Assembly: GCF_000092065.1 (NCBI RefSeq)
Contig: NC_009359.1
Coordinates: forward strand, 310,001-374,000
Source: Ostreococcus lucimarinus CCE9901
Lineage: Eukaryota > Chlorophyta > Mamiellophyceae > Mamiellales > Bathycoccaceae
Direction: 5' to 3'
DNA length: 64,000 nt
The notes below the pieces were generated by a model that was not told the origin of the DNA, did no database searches, and worked only from the letters and a program-made list of their open reading frames with translations. The number at the start of each line of letters is the position of its first letter. Position 1 is the stretch's first letter. The position numbers and the translations under genes are program-made. Positions 8,125-16,444 of this stretch are shown in pieces.

Positions 8125-9936
8125 TCACCGCCCCTGTTGGCTTTGAACGGCGTCGCTTGTGGCGCCGCCCGGTGGCGCCGCCGTCACGCCCCAGACGCCG
8201 CGACGAGGCGCGGATGCGTCGAGCGTGCGTTTTGTGTCCCAGTCCTCAGTCGTCCACTCGCCCATGCGATCGCGATTCAGATGCGCCTCCCAACTCCCGC
8301 CGTCGGCGAAACCGTATTGATGGACGACGTCGCGCTCATCCGCGTTGGAATCGAGCTTATACTCGACCGGACCTTCACCGCGAAAGAAATCAGGAAACAA
8401 TGCGAGAAGTGACTTGTCCGTCGCCGTCACTTCATTCGAATCGGTGGCTGGAACTCGCTCGCTCCGCGCGCACTCTTTTTCGAAAAAGGCTCTGTACTCG
8501 TCTCGCCACGCGTCCGCCCCCTTCTCCTTCGCCTGCTCGTGAACGCGCGCGAAAGCCTTTTCGAGCTCTTCTAGTGCTAATCCCGGATGGTCGATCTCCC
8601 AAAATTCTTTGCGCGGCTCACCGGCGACGTCCATTTTCATCGCCTCAACCCCACGCATGGCTTCTTCGTTGAGCGAGTCCGTCGACGCCTTGATGGACTC
8701 CGTCGCAAGCGTGCTCGACGCGAAGTAGCGATGGGCGAGGATCTCCTCGCACGATGCCCGCATCGATGGATCGAACTGAAGCATGCGACGAAGTAAGTCA
8801 CGCGCGTCGGCGTCGACGCCGTGATGAAAAAGAGTGTCTAACGAGCCAGCTCGTCCCGGGAGCGATCGCAGATACTCGCGCCAATGTGACGGCTTGATGC
8901 GCTCTATTTCCGCCCAACCCGGAGTGCCGATGACGTTGAACAGAGTGTCGAGCTGCGACCTTCTCTGCTCGGCACTTTCATCGCAGTTGTTGTCATCGTA
9001 TTGCTCACCAGTCGGCGGCGACGCCAGTGCGGTGTCTTCAAACGAAAACAGCGGCTTCACCGTCAATTTTTGATTCAACGCTCCCAAATTCGATGACACT
9101 TGCCTCTGCAACAGCTCGGCGAAAATGCATCCCAACGCCCACACGTCGACCGCACCAGTGTAAGCTATACCTCCCATGATGACCTCAGGCGCGCGATAAC
9201 ACGGCGTCATCACGAACTTAGTGAGCGCCCCGTCGTCTACGCGTGCGCTCAAAGCGCTCGTCGCCATTCGCCGTCGCTTGGGCCCGCAGTTCGCCTCCGT
9301 CTCGTCCTCCAGCGCCCCTCCCATCGCCCCTCGCGCGCTGCCAAAGTCACACAGCTTGATCACTCGCCCCCCGTGTCGATGTTTTCCCAACAGCGTGTTC
9401 GCGCTCTTGATATCTCTATGCCAAATTCCAACCGAGTGCAAGTATCGCGTCGCCTCGCACGCTTGCTGCATCAATCCCACGACCTCCTTCGCGCTCAACT
9501 GCCCTCGCAGCGCGAATATATCCCCACCTTCCGCGTATTCAAAGCTCAAATACACATCTATAGACACCGCCTTGAGCTTCATCGTCGTCGCGTCCAACTT
9601 CTTCGCCCCCTCGTCGCTTTCCTCGTAAAACGCTCGTCGCAGCGTGCACACGTTGGGATGATTCGTCCTGCGCAGCGCGACGATTTCCCGCAGCACCTTC
9701 CTCGCGTCTCGTTCCGAGTGCAGCACGTTTGAAATGCGTTTCACCGCCGCCCTGACGCCGCCGTGCGTCGCGTCTCGCGCTTCGCACACCGCGCCAAAGC
9801 TCCCGACGCCCAACAACCGCGTCAACTCGTAACGGTGCCCGACGCGCCACGTCTCCGTCACCGCTCGCCCGCCGCCCGCGTCGACGTGGGTGACGTAATA
9901 CGTCCCATCGTCACCGCGCGCGATCGCGCCCGTCAT
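8125..9936 (-). CDS. CMGC/MAPK-like Ser/Thr protein kinase with atypical activation loop
   Basis: 603 residues from the ATG at 9936 (MTGAIARGDD). A complete kinase domain spans about 36-435: glycine loop GVGSFG (43-48), VAIK-type Lys66, HRD at 173-175 in HRDIKSAN, DFG at 197-199 and APE at 249-251, followed by VDVWALGCIFAELL. The core is therefore predicted active. The loop between DFG and APE carries about 35 extra residues. The position of the MAPK T-x-Y dual phosphosite reads TKF (239-241), so the Tyr acceptor is missing. A ~170-residue C-terminal extension is unique and acidic. CDK-like or GSK3-like assignment is possible; MAPK-related is favoured by the TKFVMTPCYRAPE segment. Confidence 0.9.
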   Translation of the reverse strand: MTGAIARGDDGTYYVTHVDAGGGRAVTETWRVGHRYELTRLLGVGSFGAVCEARDATHGGVRAAVKRISNVLHSERDARKVLREIVALRRTNHPNVCTLRRAFYEESDEGAKKLDATTMKLKAVSIDVYLSFEYAEGGDIFALRGQLSAKEVVGLMQQACEATRYLHSVGIWHRDIKSANTLLGKHRHGGRVIKLCDFGSARGAMGGALEDETEANCGPKRRRMATSALSARVDDGALTKFVMTPCYRAPEVIMGGIAYTGAVDVWALGCIFAELLQRQVSSNLGALNQKLTVKPLFSFEDTALASPPTGEQYDDNNCDESAEQRRSQLDTLFNVIGTPGWAEIERIKPSHWREYLRSLPGRAGSLDTLFHHGVDADARDLLRRMLQFDPSMRASCEEILAHRYFASSTLATESIKASTDSLNEEAMRGVEAMKMDVAGEPRKEFWEIDHPGLALEELEKAFARVHEQAKEKGADAWRDEYRAFFEKECARSERVPATDSNEVTATDKSLLALFPDFFRGEGPVEYKLDSNADERDVVHQYGFADGGSWEAHLNRDRMGEWTTEDWDTKRTLDASAPRRGVWGVTAAPPGGATSDAVQSQQGR

Positions 9937-10101
9937 CGCGCGCGCGGCGTCGCGGCGCGCGGCGTCGAATGAGAAGAGCGCTTCGGCCCGTTCGCGACAT
10001 CCGTCGAGCCCGTCGCCGATCGACGTCACACGCCGCCTCGCGCGCGCCGCGACGGCTCCGACGCGCGACGCGCGGCTCGAACGACGCGCGGTCGTCGCGC
10101 G
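9937..10101. promoter_or_regulatory. Shared interval of kinase and nucleoporin genes
   Basis: 165 bp separate the two divergent ATGs. The interval is very GC-rich with no TATA-like element, so it must hold both promoters and 5' UTRs. Confidence 0.5.
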
Positions 10102-13100
10102 ATGGCGCGCGCGCGACGCGGCGACGACGGCGAGCCGCGCGTCGGCGCGCTCGTGTTCGCGACGGTCGGGAGCGCGCGCGTCGGCGCGGACGACGATGAG
10201 ATCGCGCGCGCGGGACACGCGAACGCGCTGGCGGTGAGCGGAAAGTACGGATACCTGGTGCACGCGCGCGGAACGACGGCGCGCGTGCTCAGGACGAGCG
10301 AGGTGGCGCGCGAGGTTGAGGGTTGGCGCGCGAGAGAGGCGCCGGCGAGCGAACGGCGACTCGATGGTGATTGCGTCGACGCGTGCGCGCGATCGGACGG
10401 TGGAGACGTGATTGAAATCGTCAGCATGACGCCGGATGAACGCGCGTTCGCGACGTGCGATCGGCGCGGGCGCGTGGAGTTTTACGCGGCGAAGGATTCG
10501 AGCGACGGTAAGGCGAGAGGGGAAAAGTTTGGAGAGATGACGCTCGAGGCGCCGGTGCGGGCGGTGAAGTGGTGCGCGAATAGCGCGTCGTTTATCGCTT
10601 TGACGGGAGATGCGTTGATGTACGTTGAGGCGGTGGGGAAGGAGCCGAAGGAGATTGCGACGAACGTGACGTGCGTGAGCGCGCGAGCGAACGGGACGCT
10701 GGCGTGGGCGAGCGGTAACGTTATTTCAATCGCGTCGAGCGTTGATCCCGCGCAAACGGTGAAGGAAACGATCGAAATCAGTCCATTTCACGATCCCGAG
10801 GATTCGGTGGAAATTGACGGGGTGTACGTGCACAGCGCTGACAAGATTTTGTTCACCTCGAGAAGCGTCGAAGATCCCGCCGACTGCTCCTTGGCCGTGC
10901 TCAAGAAGGTCGATGGGAACTGGGTGTGCACGCGCCTCGAATCCGCATTCGACATCGATTCCGAAGTTGTTGATTTGACTGGTCCAGTACTTGATGCGAG
11001 CGCGTTCAGTCCGTGGAATGTGGTGTTCGCGACGCATCGAAAAGCTTGGGACAACCAGCTGTTGACTCTTCAAATAACGCGCGACGCGGATCCTTGCGTG
11101 CTCGAAGTCGAAGACGACAGATGCAGCGCTTCGGTGCCGATGACTGAGGACGACGAAAACAACTACGTCACGGGCTTAGGATTAGACTTGACTGGCGCGG
11201 GTGGAACCATGCTCAACCCGCAGGATAAAAGCGCGCCCGAGTTGGCGAAAGGACCAGCGATTGTTTTCAGCACCACAGATGGAAGAATTACGATTCTGAA
11301 ATGTGCGAACTTGGACACCGAGGAAGCGCGAATCGGAGCGCAGTCGATACAGACGCAGCTGACGCTACCGACGGATTCGCCGCCGGCGATGATTCAAGCA
11401 GGGTCGTCTCCAACGCTCACACCTGCAAAGCCTTCTTTCGGCTTCGGTTCGGCGCCACCGGCGACTCCAACGTTGGCTTTCACGGCCAGTTCGCCTGCCG
11501 CTACGGCGGCGAGCACGCCGGCGTTTAGCTTTAAGCCCACTGAAACGTCCGCGACACCGGTGGCTTCGACACCAACCTTTAGTTTCAAGCCGCCGGAAGC
11601 GACTGCAACGCCTCCTCCAGCGTCCACACCTGCGTTCAGCTTTAAGCCCGCCGAGGCGGCATCGACGCCGGCGTTCAGCTTTAAGCCCGCTGAGGCGGCA
11701 TCGACGCCGGCGTTCAGCTTTAAGCCCGCTGAGGCGGCATCGACGCCGGCGTTCAGCTTTAAGCCCGCTGAGGCGGCATCGACGCCACCCCCAGCTTCGA
11801 CGTCGGCGTTCAGCTTTAAGCCGCCAGAACCAGCGAAGACGCCACTTGCGTCGTCAACGCCAGCGTTCAGCTTCAAGTCGCCCGAACCTTTGGCTTTTCC
11901 GACCGCGTCTCCTGCGTCCGCGCCGGCGTTCAGCTTTAAGTCGCCCGAGCCAGCCAAACCACCGGTGTCTCCGACGCCAGTGGTGTCTCAGCCGACGTCT
12001 TCTCCCAAGCCTATCGAAACGGTAAAACCAATCGAGAGCGTGAGTTTACAGTCTGTCGCTCCGACGCCACCGCGAACGACACCACCGCCGAAACCGGCGA
12101 CGCAGTCCGCGGCCGCACCGCAATCGCCAGTCGAGAAAGGCATGGAACTTCTCAAGCGGTTGAGCATCGGGGAAATCGACGTAGACACGGCACAGCTCGA
12201 GCTTAAAGGATTGATTTTGGATAGCACACCGACAAAGAGCACAAAAAAAGACTGGAGCGTATCTATGGCTAAGTTTACGCCGATCGATACCACGCGTTCA
12301 CCTGGCGTAAACTTGCAAAGCTCTCCGCTTCCTTCCTGGGGCAAGAAATTAGAAGACATTAGGCGATCGAAGGAGCAAGCGAGCTCGGAGGCGGACGGCC
12401 TTAAGGCGATAGAAGACGATATGGCTTCTGTGATCGCCGAAGTAGGTGCCATGCTTGAGGATGTCACGAGCGTGACAAAATCTTTAAGCGGCGAAATCAG
12501 TGATGGTTTGATGCCAGGAAAAGCAGACATTGCCAAGATTGAACAGTCGTCGGCGTCTGCGAAGACGACCATCGAATCGTTGTTGGACGGGAGCAATCAG
12601 TTGCGCAGTCGACTCAATGAGTTGTGGGCCGCAAACGCTTCGGACGAAACATTGCGAAGCGAGCTAGAGAGCTTGATTTCGGCGGCGTGTGAAGAAATCG
12701 ATGAGAACTCAAACGTCGACGATACGCGGGAACTCAGTCCTGCATTGAAGGATGTCCAGGACAACATGCACAAAGACATGCGTACGGTGCTAGAGATGGC
12801 GGCGGATCTCGAGGCCTCAGTTGAAAGACTAGAAGCCGCCAAGAGAGAAGCCAATCGCCCTAAGCCGAAAACAATTATTCGTAGTGGATTGATAGCATCA
12901 AAGGTAGACACCTCCGCGAGTTTCACCGCGCAGATGAACGGCATTGTGAAAGCCATTAACACGCAAGCCGCGGTGATTGAGGCGCAAGCTGAAAAGTTGG
13001 ATACACTTCTGGCGCGCGTTCAAGAAGAGGACGCGCCGCGCGTATCGAAGATTAAGAGCACATTACCAAAGGAAAACACGCCGCCGATACCGGCGAAACC

Positions 13101-15513
13101 GCTGAACGTAACCGCGAAGAAAGCTGTTGAGCCCGAGCGCTCAGCGGAACCCTTGATGCTCAAAACTCCCGTGAGTAAGATAGTGGTTGCGGATGAGGGT
13201 TTGGGGGACGACTTGGAAACTGTCATCATGTCGAGAATCGCGTCGACAAGAATCACGACGGTGAAGAAAACGACTCCACCTAAACCGAAGCAAATTTCGC
13301 CGATCAAACCTGCTGCGATTGAAAAGAAACCAGCACCCCTAGCGGCGTCGCAACCGGAGTTAGCAAAACCGTCGGCACCGGCGATGAGCTTTGGCGCCGA
13401 TTTCTTGGCCAAATCTCAACAAGATTACGCCGCGGCTCAAAAGGCGTTGGATGAAGATTTGAAGAAAGCAACGACACCGACGGAGTCGAAACCGGCATTC
13501 AGTTTCGCCGCAACGCCCGCAACGAAGCCAGCCGAGACCGAGTCAAAGCCGGCGTTCACGTTCGCTCCGCCGGCGGCGAAACCGTCACCGTCTACCGAGT
13601 CTAAATCTGCATTCACGTTTGCTCCTCCATCAGCAAGCTCGAGCGCAACGGAATCGAAGTCGGCGAGTGCGGCAGCGCCGACGATGAGTTTCAGCGCTGA
13701 CTTTCTCGCCAAGGCGAACAGTGGGTATCAGAAAGCCCAAACTGCGCTTGAAGAAGAGCTCAAGGGTGAAAAAGTGGAGGAGAAGAAGTCAGAGGCAAAG
13801 TTTAGTTTCGGTATCCCTGCGAGCGCACCCACGTCGACTTCGACGTCTGCAGCGACACCGGTAAGCGGTGGATTTGGTTCGAGTGCTCCCGCGTCGAAGC
13901 CCGCTGGTGGATTTTCTTTCGGTACACCGGCGAAGGCCACGGCAGATTCAAAGTCTGAACTCGCGAGTGCGCCCGCGTTTAGCTTTGGTGCGAAGCCAGC
14001 CGAAATAAAACCGGCCGGCGACGTTAAATCAAAGGAAGTACCAGAAGAAGAATCAAAGAAGGAAGAATCAAAGGAGGCAACTACGCCCGTTGCGGCGCCA
14101 CCCATGAGTTTCAGTGCGGACTTTTTGGCCAAGGCAAACAAAGGGTATGCTGCGGCGCAAGCGGCGCTAGAGGACGACCTTGCAAAGGCGACACCCCCGC
14201 CTGGTACGCCGCCAGCGAGCGCGGCGAGTGCGTCGCCAGAGAAGCCGCTTAGCTTTACTGCCGCGACGCCGTCGCCAGCACCCAAATTCGGAATTACCGC
14301 AGCGTCGAGCTCGGCGAGCTTAGCCACGGAAGTCGCGCCTTCGAAACCTACATTTGGGTCGTCTGCGAGTTCAGCCGCGACTACAACGACTGGTATATCA
14401 TCTGGCTTTGGGAGTTTCGGTTTCGGCAGTTCTACGAATTCTGCTTCAAGTGGCGGAGCAGGCGCGTTTGGGTCTACCAGTCCAGCCGCAGCCGCGGCGT
14501 CCGCACCAGTGTTCGGTGCTTCGACCTCTACAAGCTCGCAAAGTGCGCCCGCATTCGGTGCTTCCAGTGCATTCGGTGCTGCAACCACGTCGAGCTTCGG
14601 TGCAGCGCCGGCGACGAGCGCGCCGGCGTTTGGAGCAGCGCCGGCGACGTCGGGCGGTTTTGGTAAATCTTCTGGTTTCGGTGCTGCGGCAACGACGAGT
14701 GCACCCGCATTTGGGGCACCTTCGGCATTTGGTGCCGCGACAACGACAAGTTCACCTGCATTCGGAGCACCTTCAGCGTTCGGTGCCGCGACAACGACGA
14801 GCACGCCTGCGTTTGGCGCACCCTCTGCGTTCGGTGCCGCGACAACGACTAGCGCCCCGGCTTTCGGTGCGCCTTCTGCCTTTGGTGCTGCGGCGGCGGC
14901 TTCCACGCCAACAGCATTCGGAGCTGCAGCCACAGGAGCGAGTGGCTTTGCGGCGGTGGCGAGCAGCCCATCTCCCTTCGGCGCCGCGGCAACCGCGAGT
15001 GGGGGATTCGGCGCCGCCGCGACGCAAGCGACGACTGGCTTCGGTGCGGCGGCGGCGCAAAACTCCAACGGATTCGGTGGTTTCGGTCAATCTACGGGAG
15101 GTTTCGGTGCGGCGGCGACGCAAGCGACGACTGGTTTCGGTGCGGCGGCGACGCAAGCGACGACTGGTTTCGGTGCGGCGGCGACGCAAGCGACGACTGG
15201 TTTCGGTGCGGCGGCGGCACAAAGCTCGAGTGGCTTTGGCGGTGGGTTCGGCCAGCCCACGGCGTCGAGTGGCTTTGGCCAGCCCGCGGCGTCGAGTGGC
15301 TTTGGCCAGCCCGCGGCGTCGAGTGGCTTTGGCCAGCCAGCGTCTCCCGGCTTCGGCGCGGCCGCTCAAACTTCCGCCTTCGGCGGCGGATTTGGTCAAC
15401 CTGCATCGGCCGGCGGTTTCGGCCAGCCATCATCTCCGAGCGGGTTCGGACAACCGCAACAACAATCCGGTTTCGGCGCTCAAAATCCAGCGTTCACTCA
15501 AATGCGACGTTAA
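10102..15513 (+). CDS. NUP214: FG nucleoporin of the Nup214/Nup159 type
   Basis: 1803 residues in one exon. Residues 1 to about 420 form a beta-propeller-like region (NALAVSGKYGYLVHA near the start) typical of the Nup214/Nup159 N terminus that docks the mRNA-export helicase Dbp5/DDX19. Residues 435-640 are a Pro/Thr-rich linker with repeated AFSFKP. Residues about 745-920 are predicted coiled coil, as expected for the Nup62/Nup88-binding part. Residues 1090-1803 are FG repeats, first spaced FSF types, then dense GFGAAA, APAFG and SGFGQP. Three copies of an MSFxADFLAK...Y..AQ.AL motif lie in the FG region. It would act on the cytoplasmic face of the nuclear pore in mRNA export. Confidence 0.92.
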   Translation: MARARRGDDGEPRVGALVFATVGSARVGADDDEIARAGHANALAVSGKYGYLVHARGTTARVLRTSEVAREVEGWRAREAPASERRLDGDCVDACARSDGGDVIEIVSMTPDERAFATCDRRGRVEFYAAKDSSDGKARGEKFGEMTLEAPVRAVKWCANSASFIALTGDALMYVEAVGKEPKEIATNVTCVSARANGTLAWASGNVISIASSVDPAQTVKETIEISPFHDPEDSVEIDGVYVHSADKILFTSRSVEDPADCSLAVLKKVDGNWVCTRLESAFDIDSEVVDLTGPVLDASAFSPWNVVFATHRKAWDNQLLTLQITRDADPCVLEVEDDRCSASVPMTEDDENNYVTGLGLDLTGAGGTMLNPQDKSAPELAKGPAIVFSTTDGRITILKCANLDTEEARIGAQSIQTQLTLPTDSPPAMIQAGSSPTLTPAKPSFGFGSAPPATPTLAFTASSPAATAASTPAFSFKPTETSATPVASTPTFSFKPPEATATPPPASTPAFSFKPAEAASTPAFSFKPAEAASTPAFSFKPAEAASTPAFSFKPAEAASTPPPASTSAFSFKPPEPAKTPLASSTPAFSFKSPEPLAFPTASPASAPAFSFKSPEPAKPPVSPTPVVSQPTSSPKPIETVKPIESVSLQSVAPTPPRTTPPPKPATQSAAAPQSPVEKGMELLKRLSIGEIDVDTAQLELKGLILDSTPTKSTKKDWSVSMAKFTPIDTTRSPGVNLQSSPLPSWGKKLEDIRRSKEQASSEADGLKAIEDDMASVIAEVGAMLEDVTSVTKSLSGEISDGLMPGKADIAKIEQSSASAKTTIESLLDGSNQLRSRLNELWAANASDETLRSELESLISAACEEIDENSNVDDTRELSPALKDVQDNMHKDMRTVLEMAADLEASVERLEAAKREANRPKPKTIIRSGLIASKVDTSASFTAQMNGIVKAINTQAAVIEAQAEKLDTLLARVQEEDAPRVSKIKSTLPKENTPPIPAKPLNVTAKKAVEPERSAEPLMLKTPVSKIVVADEGLGDDLETVIMSRIASTRITTVKKTTPPKPKQISPIKPAAIEKKPAPLAASQPELAKPSAPAMSFGADFLAKSQQDYAAAQKALDEDLKKATTPTESKPAFSFAATPATKPAETESKPAFTFAPPAAKPSPSTESKSAFTFAPPSASSSATESKSASAAAPTMSFSADFLAKANSGYQKAQTALEEELKGEKVEEKKSEAKFSFGIPASAPTSTSTSAATPVSGGFGSSAPASKPAGGFSFGTPAKATADSKSELASAPAFSFGAKPAEIKPAGDVKSKEVPEEESKKEESKEATTPVAAPPMSFSADFLAKANKGYAAAQAALEDDLAKATPPPGTPPASAASASPEKPLSFTAATPSPAPKFGITAASSSASLATEVAPSKPTFGSSASSAATTTTGISSGFGSFGFGSSTNSASSGGAGAFGSTSPAAAAASAPVFGASTSTSSQSAPAFGASSAFGAATTSSFGAAPATSAPAFGAAPATSGGFGKSSGFGAAATTSAPAFGAPSAFGAATTTSSPAFGAPSAFGAATTTSTPAFGAPSAFGAATTTSAPAFGAPSAFGAAAAASTPTAFGAAATGASGFAAVASSPSPFGAAATASGGFGAAATQATTGFGAAAAQNSNGFGGFGQSTGGFGAAATQATTGFGAAATQATTGFGAAATQATTGFGAAAAQSSSGFGGGFGQPTASSGFGQPAASSGFGQPAASSGFGQPASPGFGAAAQTSAFGGGFGQPASAGGFGQPSSPSGFGQPQQQSGFGAQNPAFTQMRR
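11632..11787 (+). repeat. Four 39-bp direct repeats (AFSFKPAEAASTP)
   Basis: Units begin at 11632, 11671, 11710 and 11749. They differ at only one or two bases (GCCGAG versus GCTGAG; last unit ends CCA), indicating recent in-frame expansion within the nucleoporin. Confidence 0.95.
15100..15198 (+). repeat. Three 33-bp direct repeats (GFGAAATQATT)
   Basis: Three essentially identical 33-bp units at 15100, 15133 and 15166 in the FG domain; diverged relatives lie just upstream (about 15005) and downstream. Confidence 0.95.
15265..15340 (+). repeat. 27-bp direct repeats (SSGFGQPAA)
   Basis: Nearly three tandem copies of a 27-bp unit beginning at 15265, 15292 and 15319, the last one diverging at its end. 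Confidence 0.9.
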
Positions 15514-15632
15514 AAAGTTCTCACCGTAGAAGGAAAAAAAGTGACATCACATCGACGACACAAATCACGACCGCGTCTCGCGACACTCGCCCGCGCGCAC
15601 TCGCGTCGAATCGAAAGCGCGAAACGCCTCGC

Positions 15633-16391
15633 ATGCGCCCGTCTGCGCTCGCACGCCAAACCCTCCACGCGCCCGCGCGTCGCGTCTGTCGGCCGCGCGA
15701 CGGTCCCGCGTCGTCACCGCGCATGACGTCACGCATCGCGCGCGCCGTCGCGCCCGCGGACATCGATCTCCCCAACCCGGCGGCGATATACGACGTGTGC
15801 GACGAAGAATCCATGCTCTACGGCCCCGCGAACACGTTCGCCATCAAACCGGATGATCTCATCGTGCGATGCAAGACGGTGCTCAAGAATGGCTTCGCGA
15901 ACATCGCGGGTGATTTGGCGGAAGATTTTCAATTCATTGGCCCCGTGGTCGGACCGCTTCCGGCGAAGGCGTTCGTGAAAGCGGTCGGGGGATTCGATCT
16001 CACGCAAGGATTCCCGGACATGAAGAGTAATTATTACCATTTCCGAGTCGACCCGTACGAGACGAATCGGGTTTGGTTCACGAACCGAACGACGGGGACG
16101 CACACGGGAAAGCTCGCGGGACGATTCGAAGCGACGGGGACGCGGGTGGAATGCCCGCCGCAGGCGCTGTCGATGACGTTTAATGCGGAAGGGAAGGTGA
16201 CGAAGATCACGGTTGGAGTGGTGATGGACCGCACGCTCGGTAATACGGGCGGGCTCGGTGGCGTATTTGGGTTGTTCAACGCCATCGGCTCGCCTTTGCC
16301 GTTCCCGGAGGCGCGACCTTGGAAGATGAGCAAGCGTTACCGATTGTTCCAATGGATCGGGAGGCTCGCGAGTCGCGGGAACGACGATTAG
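15633..16391 (+). CDS. NTF2/SnoaL-like domain protein, probable plastid targeting
   Basis: 252 residues. The first ~30 are Arg/Ala/Pro-rich, like a transit peptide, with a second Met at residue 31 (MTSRIARAV). The body resembles algal SnoaL/NTF2-like proteins: a helix with AEDFQFIGPVVG, then curved-sheet strands (NYYHFRVDPYETNRVWFTNR and LSMTFNAEGKVTKITVGVVMD). No catalytic residue can be assigned. It ends 53 bp before the convergent CFAP57 gene. Confidence 0.75.
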   Translation: MRPSALARQTLHAPARRVCRPRDGPASSPRMTSRIARAVAPADIDLPNPAAIYDVCDEESMLYGPANTFAIKPDDLIVRCKTVLKNGFANIAGDLAEDFQFIGPVVGPLPAKAFVKAVGGFDLTQGFPDMKSNYYHFRVDPYETNRVWFTNRTTGTHTGKLAGRFEATGTRVECPPQALSMTFNAEGKVTKITVGVVMDRTLGNTGGLGGVFGLFNAIGSPLPFPEARPWKMSKRYRLFQWIGRLASRGNDD

Positions 16392-16444
16392 ACACAAAAT
16401 TGAATTATTTAAATACAACAACGCCGCAAAGAATTGATTTACTT

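Noticed and set aside
11632-11787. CRISPR-like regular repeat array
   Set aside because: The 39-bp units have no spacers, keep reading frame and code for a nucleoporin repeat.
13728-15068. 446-codon minus-strand ORF
   Set aside because: Mirror of the FG repeats of the nucleoporin (AAPNAEGAP repeats); no independent support.
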